From Dermatemys mawii (Eukaryota > Chordata > Testudines > Dermatemydidae), in NCBI GenBank assembly GCA_007922305.1, contig ML677329.1, forward strand, positions 1,764,271-1,828,270: DNA of 64,000 bases, read 5' to 3'. Both the position numbers and the translations under genes were made by a program. The notes beneath the pieces were generated by a model, which was given only the letters and a program-made list of their open reading frames with translations, made no database searches and was not told the origin of the DNA. Below are positions 46,740 through 64,000 of the stretch, piece by piece (within the stretch, counting starts at the first letter, position 1; each line of letters starts with the position of its first letter).

Positions 46740-49607
46740 AGAATAATAGAGAGAAAGAATGAGACGGAAAAATAACAAGATGGTAAATGCCACTGCGTCG
46801 TAAACTGTCATTTTCTGCACATTACCCAGTGTGATCCTGGTTTTAAACTTCAGTAAGGGGTGCTTGTGCCTCATACGCTCCGAAAACCTGCTGGATAGAT
46901 TAACTGAGCCAGGCAACATTTTATTTAGACAAAAACATTGCGTGAAGCTAGTAAAAAAGAAAAAAAGAACACTGTCACTAATATGGATCCTAGTTCCTTG
47001 ATCATTAGAATTAAAGTGCTATGCATCCTTGCTTATTAGATTATGTCCGTAGAACTTGTAGAATGTATTGGACCCTACAACTGATGCAGAAAGCTGCTTT
47101 CAAAATAAATAGAAAACAGCACCCAAAAAACAACCCACCCTAAATTTCCCTCAAACAAAACCTAATTATCCAAATACCCTTTTTAGGGGGAAGGGTTTTC
47201 AGGCTTCTTGAGATGTCTGTGCCCAGCTCCCTTCAGCAGCTGGTGCTTCTGTAACTAGGACCAAGTGCTCACAAGTTTATTTTTGTCTCCCAAACTATTA
47301 TTTTTGGTTTAATCTCCTTAATCTTCTTCTGGGATTGCCTGACCCTTTATCGGGTAAAGAATAGCTGCACTGTTGTTGCTGCTGAATGTGAGTATGCAAC
47401 CACCCCCCCACACACACATGCAGCAAACAATCCTCATGTGACCACACAGGTGAGAAAATATAAGAGAGCTTGTTCATGTGCTCTATTTCCAATTCACCCT
47501 CTAAATTCAACCGCATGGAAAATAGCATGTTTTATTCTACCCAGCCATAATATGGAAAGTGCTGGCCATTTGGTAGAAAGGCACATTAAGAATTATTATT
47601 TAATCAAATATGAAAGAGGTTCTTGATTCGGGTTTTGGCTGCAAGTGTCAAAGAGATTAGCAACACTATAAACTGCTTCCACTGGACTTTTTTCACTGGA
47701 CTTTATCATGGAACTTCATCATGGAAATATTTCTATTGGGCCTCATGAATGAATGAATCATACAGGCCATTTTCTTAACCATGTCTGCTTTAAGGATCAA
47801 TGGGAGCTACAGATCCTCAGAACCACTGAAAATCAACAGATTTTTATTTAGGTGTCTATATATGGATTTAGGAACCTAAATATAGATTCCTATATTTTGC
47901 CCTTTTTGGCAATAAAACCTAAAGCTGGAGCTAAGTTTTGCCTGACACTGGTATCCCTTTAAACAGTGCAGTATTTAGAGGAGCGGGGGGTGAATTTAAT
48001 TAAAGGAGAAAGTATTCCAGAGAGGTTATACATTTATCAGCAGCTGAACTTTAAGCTTTTTACCTCAGAGTCTTTATTATGTGGGAAGAATGCTTCCCTT
48101 TTCACACTTTGCCCCATAGAACAAATCTGTTGCATCAGCAGATTATGATATTTGCTTTATGACATTATGTGAGTACAGTGCCCCAATTCCAAAGCCAAAT
48201 TAATGTCTGTTAGTTGTGAAACAAACATGGCAAGCTCAAGATTGTCATGTGAAAGAAAAAGGGGATAGTGGAGGACCTCTCCCATGCAAGGCATTAATCT
48301 AGTGACAAAAACCTGCAGCATATAACCCAAATTTGATCTTTGGCAGGAACTGCAGCAGTTAAACATTTCCTGTCAGGTGTTTTTGTACCTGAGGAGAATT
48401 TACTTGCCATCTGTGTTACTGTTTTAAATAAGGTTTGATCATTCACATTTAATGCTGTGTTGCAGCAAACATAGACTTAGCCTCCATAGGACATCCAGTT
48501 AGAGCCTACATGCTCTCATCTCCAGGTTGCCCTGTTGTAAAATCCCTATAAATCTCATTTGTGCTCCAGGCTAATTAACCTTCTCAATCCTGGTTCTTGG
48601 GCTGGATAAGCTAAGCAATGCACATGTAAAGTCCAAAAGGTTCATCTGGATTGGGCAAGGTAAGCTTCTTTTTCTCCCCATGTATTATAAGAAGCCATTT
48701 GGAAGAGGAAAAAAACACATTACAAGCACCACTTACTTTCAAGCTTCTACCAAATTACCCTTGCAGTAAAGTCACAGATAGCATGGCGCATTTAAAAACA
48801 TTGACAATTTATCCACTAAAAGAAGCGGGGGGGAACCACTTTTTCAGTTGAAAAGTGCACACTGAAAAGCGATATATACTTCTCTGGGGCCAGTGGGACA
48901 AGAGGATACATTTGAGCTCTGATGAGAAGAGTAAAAGCTAAGTGCCCAGAATCAATAAGCTTCATATTATGTACTTTGCCTCAAGAGAACGCTTATAACC
49001 CAGCTGACAGTCCATGGCATTCATTATGCCAGCAATTATGAACTAGCCAGTTTCTTCTCCCCTCACCCCTTCCACACACATGTGCAGACACACCCTTTTG
49101 GTCAATACCAGTTCAGGATTTCAGAGAAATTATGCCTTCCAGTGTACCTTCCAAACCTGTGAGACTGAGACATACATACATACTATTGGTTGGACATTTC
49201 ATATATTTCTCAGAACAACTTAGGACTGATAGCAAGGTTTTCAATTATGCCTTAGGATGGAAGTTAGTCTAGAAAGGGAATTGCCAAGGTGTCTATATAT
49301 TTGATATACTTAGGGATATGCACACGTGCACACACACACAAAAACACACAAAGAAACTAATTCATGTAAGTATTCCTCATTAGTAAATTAATAGAATACG
49401 GTTGTTCTCTGTGTACTTCCCAACTGAAGCGCCTGTTAAAGTCAAGCATATTGAATGAAACCCTGGCCCAATGCAGTCTATGGGAATTTTGTCATTGACT
49501 TCTAAGGGGCCAGAACTCTTGCTGAAGAAAATGCTATCCTGAAAAATTAAATAGAGTGTGTGGCAATAGTCTTATACACAGAAGAATATAATTATGTGGT
49601 GACTTAC
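46740..49607. other. EGF intron, mostly unrecognised
   Basis: 47840-47925 is a palindromic 'taggtgtct..aggaacctaaata' fragment. 49470-49510 (atgggaattttgtcattgac, ttctaaggggccag) is a 'gacttcaatggga' relative. No exon seen. Confidence 0.45.
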
Positions 49608-49810
49608 CAAAATCTCGAGCATCTGTTCTTGCACCAGGCTGTTTAAATGGATGTACCACTTTTATTGCAGCAGGTGGCAAAAATGATGGTTTCAGGCTGA
49701 TTGTGACTATAACCTTTCCTGTAAATTTATTGACTCTCCGGATCTTGCCAGTTTTCGGCTCTGAATAGTACAAGTGCTCAGCAAACAGAGATATGCCAAA
49801 TAAATGGTGT
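49608..49810 (-). CDS. EGF: EGF exon: first propeller, closing blade
   Basis: 203 nt, phase 2 to 1. It encodes HHLFGISLFAEHLYYSEPKTG, KIRRVNKFTGKV and IKVVHPFKQPGARTDARDF. The closing motif KVVHPxxQP also ends the human first propeller (KVVHPLAQP) and recurs at the end of the second propeller here (VVHPLAKP at 22.7 kb). Acceptor tccactccag, donor TTTTG|GTAAGT. The 7.7-kb intron that follows is the largest in the window. Confidence 0.95.
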
Positions 49811-50044
49811 CTGGAGTGGAGAGGAAATAAAAAAGCAACATTTGATTTCATCCCTATTTAATCATTTGCTTAATATCGCCTGAAAACATAGACCATCTAG
49901 ATCAACCATGTTTGCTTCAAATACCCTGACATACTTTTTATCAAAAATTAAAATCTGTGAGCATGTGATTGAATGGTTTGCTAGGTATGGTATGACAATT
50001 GAAATGTCACTTCGGACACAATAAACTGTTGCTCACAACATAGC

Positions 50045-50757
50045 TGTGATGGAATGGAAATGCTCTTAATATTTCTCTCTGAATAGTGTGTGGATGCCTC
50101 AGTTTCCCCTATGCATTTCTTAAGTCTCTAGGTGATGGGATAAAGGCTGATAGTGTTGCAGAACAAAGGACCAATGGAAAGGAGTGGCCGACCCCTGTCT
50201 CCGGGCAAATGTTGGCCTGGGCCCTTCCCACTTTGTAAGGTGTTAGCTGGAACCTGAGAACAAAGAGGTCAGGTGACACCTTCTGCCCAAGAGACAAAGG
50301 AAAGCAAAGGAGGGGCTAGAGAGTGGGTTTCAGTCTGCAGCTGGCTGGGGAAAGGGAAAGCAGGCCCAGACAGGATCTGGCCTCCCTGGGCCCCAAGATG
50401 GATCCAGCTGAGGGGTCCGGTTCGCTCTAACTACAAGCTCTAGTTTAGATCACGTTCCTGTCGTCTAATAAACCTCTGTTTTACTGGCTGGTTGAGAGTC
50501 ACGTCTGACTGTGGAGTTGGGGTGCAGGACCCACAGGCTTCCCCAGGATCCTGCCTGGGTGGACTCACTGGGGGAAGCGCACGGAGGGGCAGAACGTGCT
50601 GAATGCTCCAAGGTCAGACCCAGGAAGGTGGAAGCTGTAAGCTGTGAAGATCCTAGCCTTGGAGACAGGCTGTTCACAGAGAGGAAGCTTCCTCCTAGAG
50701 TCCTGACTGGCTTCATAGGGAGCAGTTCCAGACCATCGCCCCGAGGACTCTGTGACA
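50045..50757 (+). mobile_element. Solo LTR of a retroelement
   Basis: 713 bp starting TGTGATGGAA and ending CTCTGTGACA, flanked by a 5-bp duplication atagc (50040-50044 and 50758-50762). AATAAA at 50467-50472 lies where an LTR poly(A) signal belongs. No internal retroviral region adjoins it, so it is a recombined solo LTR. The family (endogenous retrovirus or gypsy) is not decidable from the LTR alone. Confidence 0.85.
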
Positions 50758-51017
50758 ATAGCATGCAACTTACTGTAGATAGAGTGGGGCCAGCTAAATA
50801 ATGACTAACAACTCTTGCAACTTGAGTGACTAGCTGACCAGGACTGTGCTATTTCACAGAGAAAGTCCTGGTATTCTGGCTAACTCTATGTTTAAAATGG
50901 ACAACACAACATTCCATATGCTTTTGTGGAAGAAACCATGCCTGTTAAGCATCCCCGTTTCTTTGAGAGACTACCCATTTCTAGCACCCTTGCTTGAGTT
51001 CCTGAGCCTCTCAGGAG

Positions 51018-51692
51018 TAGGGTGACCAGATGTCCCGATAAAATTGGGAGTGTCCTGATATTTAGTTGTTTGTCCTGTGTCCTCACCGATGTACAGCGGG
51101 GATGCCGTTTGTCCTGATATTTTGGCTCAGGGCTGGAGGAGTACACTGGTGACGCTCACCTGATGTGCCAGAAGTGATTATTTGGGGCGGCTCCCAGGAA
51201 ATGGCAGGCAGCCAATGGTAGCTGGAACCAGTGCTTCTGGCCGGCGCAGCACGTGGACTGGAGACCCCGCTGGACATCGCTGACTTTAGGAGCCAGAGGA
51301 ACCTGCCAGGTGCTTCCCAGTGGGTTGGAACCATCCCCCAGCTAAGCGGCAGGGCTGCAGCTGGGACCCTGTGCCCATGACTTGCGGCAGGACTGCGGGC
51401 GGGAACCGAGGCTGTGAGCTCGTGGCGAGGAATGGGGTCCTGTGCCCCTGACCCATGGCTGGGCTGCACCCCGAACTGGGGCCCTGTGCCTCCAGCGGGG
51501 CTGCGCCTGGAGCTGGGGCCCTCCGTCCTCAATGGCTGCAATGGTAGCTGGGGCCCTGCACCCCCGACCTGCAGCTTCCTCAGGCTTTATATCCCTCTTC
51601 CCCCATGGCTCCAGTAGGATGGCGGGCGGGGGTGAGCCTGCGGCTGCCCCCCATGTATCCCGATATTTTGTTCTTGTCATCTGGTCACCCTA
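51018..51692. mobile_element. hAT-type transposon, tagggtgaccagat family
   Basis: Terminal inverted repeats tagggtgaccagat and atctggtcaccct(a); perfect 8-bp duplication ctcaggag at 51010-51017 and 51693-51700. Subterminal tgtcccgat and cccgatattttg are mirrored. The interior (51125-51650) is GC-rich with no transposase; its long open frames on both strands are composition artefacts. Confidence 0.93.
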
Positions 51693-52130
51693 CTCAGGAG
51701 CAAGAGAGAGACTGGAAACGCTGCATAGATAGCTAGTAAGAGCAGTACGCTGGCTTCCATTTTGCAGAACATACATATGGGAAGGAAGAAGAAGGAGACT
51801 CTGCCCCTTCCAGAGCTCAAGGGAAAATAATATTGCCCCAGAGAACACAGAGAAACTCAAAGGAGGAAGTGGGGAGCTAGAGAGACTGGACTGATGGGAT
51901 GTGGGTAAATTCAATGGGAGCAACTGATAGAGATTTGACAGTTTATAGGGAAACTTAGATTTTATGGTAATTGTATGCAAATGAGATTACTCATAAACCT
52001 TCCAATTTCCAGACCTACAGCCTTAACGGATACATTTTATGGACCAGACATAAGGCAGTTGATACAAAACACAATTTTTCTAGAGCGGTTTGTCTGAGCA
52101 GTACAATACATCTATAGCAGGATGTAATAA

Positions 52131-53145
52131 AAGCTTGTCTACAACACAGAATTGTACCATTGCAATTTCCACTGGTGTAATTCTACTGATGTAAGTTGCA
52201 ATGATGCAGGGTATCCATAGTAGGCATCCTTTTTTCAAGCGCATTATTGCAACGTGTCCACACAGTAATCCTGTACCGTTACAGAAGCACTAGGGGCCAG
52301 ATATTTAAAGTGCAGATAGGCATCTAGTAGGATTTTCAAAAGTGCCTGAGTGCCTAACTCCTAAGACCCATCGATTTCAAAGTTGATTGAAATCAATGGG
52401 AGTTAGGTGCCTAGGTTCTTTTGAAAATTCCCACTGGGTGCATATCTGCATCTTTAGGCACTTAAATACCTTTAATAATCTAGCTCCTATGTAACAATCC
52501 CACAGTTCCTAGATCCCCAGGACTGGTGCCTTAATACAGGAGGTATAGAATTCCTAAAGTCCACAGTCCTGGTCTTTCTTCTGTGCCTCTTAACGTGCAT
52601 GCAAAAGGAGCTCAGACTTGTACAGCTCCTAAAGGGTTCATCATTTGAGAACATTAATCCATTCTCAGGAAGTGAACAGGATGGCACACTGGGCAGAGAT
52701 GGCAGTATTTAACTGGAACACAGGATGGGGAGGTGTGCGGGGGGGGACTGATATACCAGGGCCCATGGGGCACAGTTGGTACTGAACGAGGGGGTTTTCC
52801 CCTAGCATCTTGAAGTCTATAGGTGAAAGGAACCATTCCTGAGTGCCTCCTACGGTGTGTAGACATAGATCTTTGCTTATACAGACCTCAGGAAGAAGTC
52901 ATTGGAAGGGTAAAAGGAACATTCTGGTACAGTGCTAGCAACTACAGAAGAGCAACAGGCAATTACAGGAGTGCAAACTTCTATGTTGCAGTCGGTGCAT
53001 TACTGCAGAGTGACCTGATGCAGAATGCAGCAAAGATGAGCCTTGCTCCAAGCAAAAGCAATATGCACAGTTGCAAGCACTCTTGTGTGTTCAATGTCAC
53101 AAGTGCTTGTAATGCCAAAATTCTCTAGTGTAGACAAGGCTTATA
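52131..53145. mobile_element. DNA transposon remnant containing another repeat
   Basis: The left end aagcttgtctacaacacag and the right end ctctagtgtagacaaggctt are inverted copies. A palindromic repeat sits inside at 52290-52490. Target duplication not clear. No transposase. Confidence 0.6.
52290..52490. repeat. Palindromic repeat, 'ttaggtgcct' family
   Basis: ggggccagatatttaaagtg, ggattttcaaaagtgcctga, atcaatgggagttaggtgcc, ttttgaaaattcccactggg and tagctcct. The two halves are close to reverse complements of each other; a long foldback. Confidence 0.75.
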
Positions 53146-53344
53146 ATGAACATAATTGACACAGACACTCGTTGTTACTCTTTCTGTTTCTCTGGAATTG
53201 ACCATCGCAATAAAGTCAGCAGAGAATTGGACATTGTGTAGATCTAGTGCTGCCTGGGTCAGGAAAGCCTCCAGCTCCAGCAGCTGAAGAGGACAGCAAG
53301 ATTATATATGACTATCAGACAGAAGAGGAAGACAAGACATGATT

Positions 53345-53560
53345 GGTGGTTTGAGCACAGGCTAGAAGCCCACACTCCCGAGTTCTCCTCTGAACCCACC
53401 TGCTGTGACCTGTGGCAAATCACTTAACTTCTTTGCCTCAGTTTCTCCATATACAGGAAGGAGCTAATAATAATACATAGTTACTTAACAGAAGAGTCCT
53501 GAGGATTAATGAGTTGTTATTTGCTAAAAGCTTTGAAGATAAAAAGTGCCAAGGAATAGT
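53345..53560 (+). repeat. MIR-type SINE
   Basis: gaacccacctgctgtgacct, gtggcaaatcacttaacttc, tttgcctcagtttctccat and tgaggattaatgagttg. It ends about 210 bases before the propeller exon at 53775. Confidence 0.85.
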
Positions 53561-53774
53561 AGTATTCAGACAGCAATGAAAATGGGCTGTTTATTCTATT
53601 TTCCCATCATCTCCTGGCTATATATAGGCTATTCTTAAAATTTTGAGCCATTTTGTCTGTACTTTACAATCTTTAATGTTTCCAGACTCAAAGAAGAAGA
53701 GGGAGAGGATGTTTTTATTTCATATAGCCCTAAAAAATATTTAGTTTCCTTCTATCCAGCACAGAAAAACTTAC

Positions 53775-54005
53775 CGGGCAGAATGTTTGGGCAAATGAAT
53801 AGAGCCACCATTATAGTCACACGATCCAATGCGTGAAACACCTTCCTTACTATCATACTGGATCCAAAAGAGTCTCATGTCAATAAAATCCAATGAGATG
53901 GTCTTTATTTCTTCTGTGGTCCTCAAAACACTTCTCATGTCAGTTCCATCAAGAATTGCTCTGTGAACGCTGGAAAGAGCACCGTCTGAAGACCAAAATA
54001 TAAAT
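53775..54005 (-). CDS. EGF: EGF exon: first propeller, third part
   Basis: 231 nt, phase 2 to 2. It starts (R)FIFWSSDGALSS, continues HRAILDGTDMRSVLRTTEE, and has RLFWIQYDSKEG and GSCDYNGGSIHLPKHSA. The human counterpart reads [20 protein letters not shown] ... RLFWIQYNREG. FWSS and FWIQ stand in the YWTD positions of two blades. It is preceded by gtctttag and followed by GTAAGT. No reading-frame damage is visible. Confidence 0.95.
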
Positions 54006-57000
54006 CTAAAGACAAAAAAGAGTCATATTTTGAAAGAGCTGTTTGCAAGATAATGCAGCAGTTGATGCAAATTATCTGCTTAGCCCTCCCTTTTTTCACT
54101 ATTCATTTTTATCACAGTACTCCCAGAACAGAAACATCTAATTCAGAAGCTGAGTAATACCCAGATATCCATGGCATGAAGGAAAAGTCAGATATGCAGA
54201 AACTGGCTACCAGAAATGGAATGTTTACAAATACCCTTCTTCATTACTTGTGCAGTATCACTTGAAAGTCCATAAAAGACACATATCTAAGTGGATTTGA
54301 GTCTTGCTCTTGACATACTCCTACCATCATCCTTTACACCTCTTAAAGACCTTTGAGACTTGCAAGCTTCAAGGCTTTCTGTCATATAGGCAAATAATTT
54401 TAATATATTTGTTGCTTATCAGAAACATTTTTAAATGCCTTTCCTGCTTGTATTTTTTTAAGAACTACAGGTGTATTAGAAGTGTAAGGTTTACTCTCCC
54501 CTGGTTTTGCTGGAGGAGCAGTTCTGGGTCTGAGAGTTTACACGTTGTGAGCTCTCTCACTTTAATTGAATGAGTGACCATCATTTCTCCAGAATGTTCA
54601 TGAGCTATTGGAGTTAAATAGATGTTAACAATTGCAAATAAAAAAGGAATTTTTATACAGTCTGACTAAAAATGGCCTCTGCACTCTGTTCTTAGCTTTC
54701 TGCCTCTTGCTTCCATAATATCATAATTTCACAAGTTCTTCAGTCACTACAGAGACTTCCAGAACAGACAAGATTGGAGTGTCTAATGTAAAAGATTAGC
54801 AGGAAAATAAAACCTTAAACAATAAAGGGGGGAAAATATTTGGTTCTCTTTATACAAAAAAAAGTAAATAGGGCAAACACATTATTTTCCTCCTTTTCAG
54901 GACACCTTTAAGATTGGAAATAACTTTGGTTACTATATTGTGTCTTTTAACAATTGGTGACTGTCCAGTGGCAACCACTGTAGTGCTAAGATTCAGTTTA
55001 TCAATTTTTTTTCATGTTTAAAAATGTTTTCAGGGGGACTGTATGGTTGAGGGTATTAGGTAACAAGACACTAGAAACTCCGCAAGGAAGTTCCACTTGA
55101 GTAGTGACCAAACGTTGTTTCCAAAAGTGCAGTCGTGATCTAGCAAACCCTTGTTGACTCTCCTCAGCAGAGAGGATGGTATTGTCAGGGAACCTCTCAC
55201 CCTAAGGGAGGCCTGCAAGTCAGGGAAAAGGCACATAACTGGGGAAAGCCTGCACTGCTGCTGCCTACGTTGTACCTCTTCTGTGGGTAAATATAGCTCC
55301 TCCATTCCAAGCAATTTTAATCCAGAATCAGTTTTACAGGCATTTAGCTGAAAAATACCCTTTCTACTATTTTATTGATTTGTTTTAATCTAAATATTAG
55401 GACATAGTCAAAATGTGGCCATTATCCTGCAAACACTTACACATGCCAAATGAGATTATTCACTTGTGCAAAGTTACTTGCTCTCCTTGAGGTTTGAAGG
55501 ATCAGGGCCTATATTTTCACATGACTTGGCTTGGCCACAGTTCCTCCTGCAATATATGGATAGTTGTTTTATTTTACAGGATTAGGTTTGGGTTTTTTTT
55601 TAATTCTGTTTGCTTCTTTCTTGTTTTACAGTTGCACACAGAAATTCCAAAAAGTATTAGTGCATTGCATTGGTTTGGTAGCACTGAAATTGTTAGATAT
55701 AAATATCCCATTCAGACCAAAAGTGTAAGATCATACTGAATTTGAAAGAACTACAATGCTTCTTAAATATACAGAATAATATACCACCAAGCCTGTGTAT
55801 TATCATTATTCTTATCTATATCATGGGAGTACCTGGAGGCCCCCAGTCACCTCTGGGCCTACTTAGAAAGGGCCTACTTATGGTAGGTGCTATACAAATA
55901 TAGTAGAAAGACTCAGTACCTGCCCCTGAAAGTTTATAGTCTAATTGTTATGGTATGTGCTATGTCAATCTGATACAGATTGTTAACTACAGATGAAAAA
56001 ATCATCAGGACTTTAAAACAAGCAGAATGTGCTAAAATAGAAAAATAATACATAAGAAAGTAGACTTCTAGGAAAACCTAAACAGTTTATTAATAGCTAA
56101 CTAGCCTGACACAGCAGCATGTGAATAATGCTTTAAAATAAATCTCTAGTTGATCACATATAGGTGTATATATACACCTTAGTCAGTCCGCAGAGTTCAT
56201 AACAGTTTAGCAAATATATCTCCATTATTCAATTCATAAAATGTTTCTATGTGGCTTTAGACTGAAAGGGTAAAAGGGCTTGTGAGAACTTCCAGATTGG
56301 TAAATGTGACATTCAGTACAGAAAACAAATAGTCCGGCATTCAGCTTTTTAAAATCATACTCAAATGGCAACCTTGTGAGGAATATACATATTGTTGGTT
56401 AGCATGAATAGAAGGTTAAGGTACAAGTGCAAAAGAGGAGAACACATGAGCCTTAACATTAAAATATCTTGACAGTGGTGATGAGTGGCTTCATTATAAA
56501 ATCAAAGTGCCAACAAAAATATTTTATTGCCATATCAACATGGAGTACCTCATGTTTCCTCTGCTGTTATTTTAAAAATTACCAATGAAAGAACTTTACA
56601 CAGTCAAGAGAAGTCAGCTCAGAGTATTCAGAGTGACGATACAAATACAAATATATCTTCAGAACAGCCAAATCTCCCTGCGTGGATGCATCTATGAATG
56701 CCTCTCTATGGAAATTGTTTTGAGCCTAGAGAAGCTCTCTTATCGAGTCTAAAACACTAAGATCTATAGAACTGTAACAACAGTCAGGAGCTTTACAACT
56801 GTATTCAAACTATTCAAAATTGGAGGCAAGCATAATAGAAAGAGGGGAACAAAGAAAAACACTATGGCATTAGCTCTTCTTTAAACGTTATCTACTTTTA
56901 AATAAGTACTGTATGCTTAATATGAATTGTATTATAGATTGGGGCTTCTCAGTGTTTTCAGGCATCATTCCTGCTTTACCAAATGAAAATTAAGCTCATT

Positions 57001-57351
57001 CCCCTTAAGTCCTCCACCTCCATCAACTGAGGCCTCATTGGCTCCTTCCCTGGCAGTCAATAACCTCCTCATTCCTCTCCCCCTTGAGCTAAGCCCACCT
57101 CCTCCCTCACAATCAGAGCTCTCCTTCCCCACTTTAATGATGAACTAGGGGGTCAGTGTTGGACTCCAGTACGCTGCTGCCAACCTGCCACTTTATTTAT
57201 CTTTATTGTGTTCTTGGGGAAGTTGTAACAATCACTTGACATTTGATCAACATACTGTACACAAGCTGTTCTGTTAGCCTACAAGAAGCCATCAGAGCAT
57301 TTGGTTTATTCTGAGACTGATTCGAAAAACTTATAAACCTAAGAGAGTTAC
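54006..57351. other. EGF intron, mostly unrecognised
   Basis: 55845-55945 (ggtgctatacaaatatag, gtacctgcccctgaaagttt) is a diverged copy of the 'gctgtacaaacaca' repeat. 56125-56180 is AT-rich. No exon or gene seen. Confidence 0.5.
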
Positions 57352-57533
57352 CTTTTCCCAGGGTCAACAGCAATACTTGTGGGATGACCTATGTCCTTTA
57401 AAAGGACTCGGGAATTGTTTCCATTCATGTCAGTTGCTTCAATAGTTGCTTTCTGGTAATTGGCCCAAAGAATATCTTGATTTATCCAGTTGATGGCAAA
57501 CCCTGAAAGACCTTTTTCAACATAGCATAATCT
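57352..57533 (-). CDS. EGF: EGF exon: first propeller, second part
   Basis: 182 nt, phase 0 to 2. It encodes RLCYVEKGLSGFAINWINQD, then ILWANYQKATIEATDMNGNNS and IAVDPGK. The order AINWIN, ATDMNGNNS, AVDP matches human LDLR class B repeats 2 and 3. NNS is a candidate N-glycosylation site. The acceptor ttctgtttacag is strong; the donor is AAAAG|GTAACT. The split Arg codon (AG|A) is completed by the next exon. Confidence 0.96.
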
Positions 57534-63081
<5,548 letters not shown>

Positions 63082-63213
63082 CATCAGCATAACAGGACCA
63101 CTTGTCACTATCCAGAGTATAGCCAGGCAAACAAGAGCAGAGATAGGACCCTGGAACATTGACACAGGTTTGGCCACAGGTACCTAGACCACCTTCAAGG
63201 CATTCATCAATAT
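63082..63213 (-). CDS. EGF: EGF exon: N-terminal calcium-binding EGF-like domain
   Basis: 132 nt, phase 1 to 1, 44 codons. It reads DIDEC at its start and has six cysteines in EGF spacing. [12 protein letters not shown] fits the Asx-hydroxylation consensus of calcium-binding EGF modules. Acceptor tttcag and donor GATG|GTAAG are good. Splicing to the next exon gives ...[15 protein letters not shown] in frame, so it belongs to the same transcript. Human pro-EGF as I recall it has no complete EGF-like module before the first propeller, only a short Cys-containing stretch with WSC; here WSC is the last cysteine of a full module. Its phase-1 start requires another exon upstream, beyond 64000, for the signal peptide. 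Confidence 0.88.
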
Positions 63214-64000
63214 CTGAAATACAAGTACATATAGGAGAATTCAGCAAGCAATACAGAACAAAATACAAAATGAAAGCATGTATGTGACTCAGCTAGTCAA
63301 CACTATAATGTGTAAACTACAGATTTTTAATCTGCCATTATTAAAAGAGTAGGATGACTATATAATATCACTAGCAATGGGTCTGTGGCTTTGCCAGTCA
63401 AGTTTATGGCAAGTATAAGTGAGAGTGGGAGAATGAAGGTGTTTTGCTGAGAGAGTTGTGTTGATTTGTGTGTGGATTGTGTTGTGCTGGGAGTGCATGA
63501 ATTTTTGCAGGTGGTGAATTAAGAGTGTGTGCTGCAGAGGGCATGTGTGTACTTGGGGTTATTGTGTGTGCTGGTTGTGTTGCTGTGTGTGGGTTGTGCT
63601 GTGTTGAAATTGTTGTTATGCAAACTAGCTGTAGAGTAAAGGTGGTGATTGGTTGTGTTACTTCTGATATCTCAATGGCCTAGAGGACACTTGGCATGGC
63701 ATAGATACATGCCTCTCTCTGCGCTGCATAAGTGTAACTCGTAAAGTCAAAATGGCTGAGAACTTCAAAACTGGAAAGTAACAGGCCATGAAACCTGATG
63801 ATATTTTGAACAGAAAGAACTCTAAGCCATGCTTGCAGCTATTTTCATTGCTGTACACTGATTCAACTGTCATTTTAGGCTTCAGAGTGGCCACACAGAA
63901 TGACATTCCATTAATTATATTATATAGCTTCTTTGTTGCTACAAGCGGTTTGTTTAGTGATTTATTTGTACGGGACAAGCCAGGGAAATCCCCCTTCTAT
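63214..64000. other. EGF upstream intron, GT-rich
   Basis: 63425-63640 is rich in tgtgtg/gtgtt on the + strand without being a clean microsatellite. The open frame at 63658-63978 (minus) shows no EGF, signal-peptide or other recognisable feature. The next upstream exon is outside. Confidence 0.5.

Noticed and set aside
51083..51541. 152-residue open frame (minus) and others in both directions
   Set aside because: All lie in the GC-rich interior of a hAT element with exact target duplications; few stops because of composition.

Overview
The window is vertebrate nuclear DNA. One gene accounts for all the protein-coding sequence I can support: pro-epidermal growth factor (EGF), on the minus strand. 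Twenty-four consecutive coding exons run from 63213 down to the stop codon at 1628. The 5' end (signal peptide, promoter and at least one upstream exon) lies beyond base 64000. The repeats point to a non-avian sauropsid, most likely a turtle, with a crocodilian as the alternative: CR1 LINEs, a Penelope-like fragment, MIR-type SINEs, several hAT-type elements with 8-bp target duplications, and a solo LTR. The species call rests on memory of repeat families, not on a search.

Protein order, from high to low coordinates: an N-terminal calcium-binding EGF-like module (63 kb); first YWTD beta-propeller (58.8-49.6 kb, 4 exons); four EGF-like modules (41.9-33.7 kb); second YWTD propeller (31.6-22.7 kb, 5 exons); a fifth membrane-distal EGF-like module (21.7 kb, damaged); a linker (19.2 kb); three EGF-like modules (18.3, 14.3 and 11.5 kb); the mature EGF hormone split over two exons (10.0 and 7.7 kb), the second also carrying the transmembrane helix; and a cytoplasmic tail (3.7, 3.4 and 1.9 kb). 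All 24 exons have GT-AG boundaries and the phases fit across every junction. The coding total is about 3.65 kb, roughly 1,215 residues, close to the full length of human pro-EGF.

Three things are unusual. (1) The exon at 21561-21711 has a second-cysteine-to-Tyr change and one extra A in a six-A run, which shifts the frame to a stop inside the exon. The exon is phase 1-1, so skipping it would restore the frame. (2) The 56-nt tail exon at 3320-3375 has an in-frame TAA. An acceptor AG 24 nt downstream would remove it without changing frame. (3) The protein has an N-terminal EGF-like module that human pro-EGF, as I remember it, lacks. In addition, the Arg residues that flank mature EGF in mammals are absent.

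Everything else is intron and flank filled with transposon remnants, many nested, plus short palindromic repeats. I found no second gene, tRNA, rRNA or CRISPR array. No previously undescribed system is evident beyond these EGF-locus peculiarities and a few uncharacterised inverted-repeat families.
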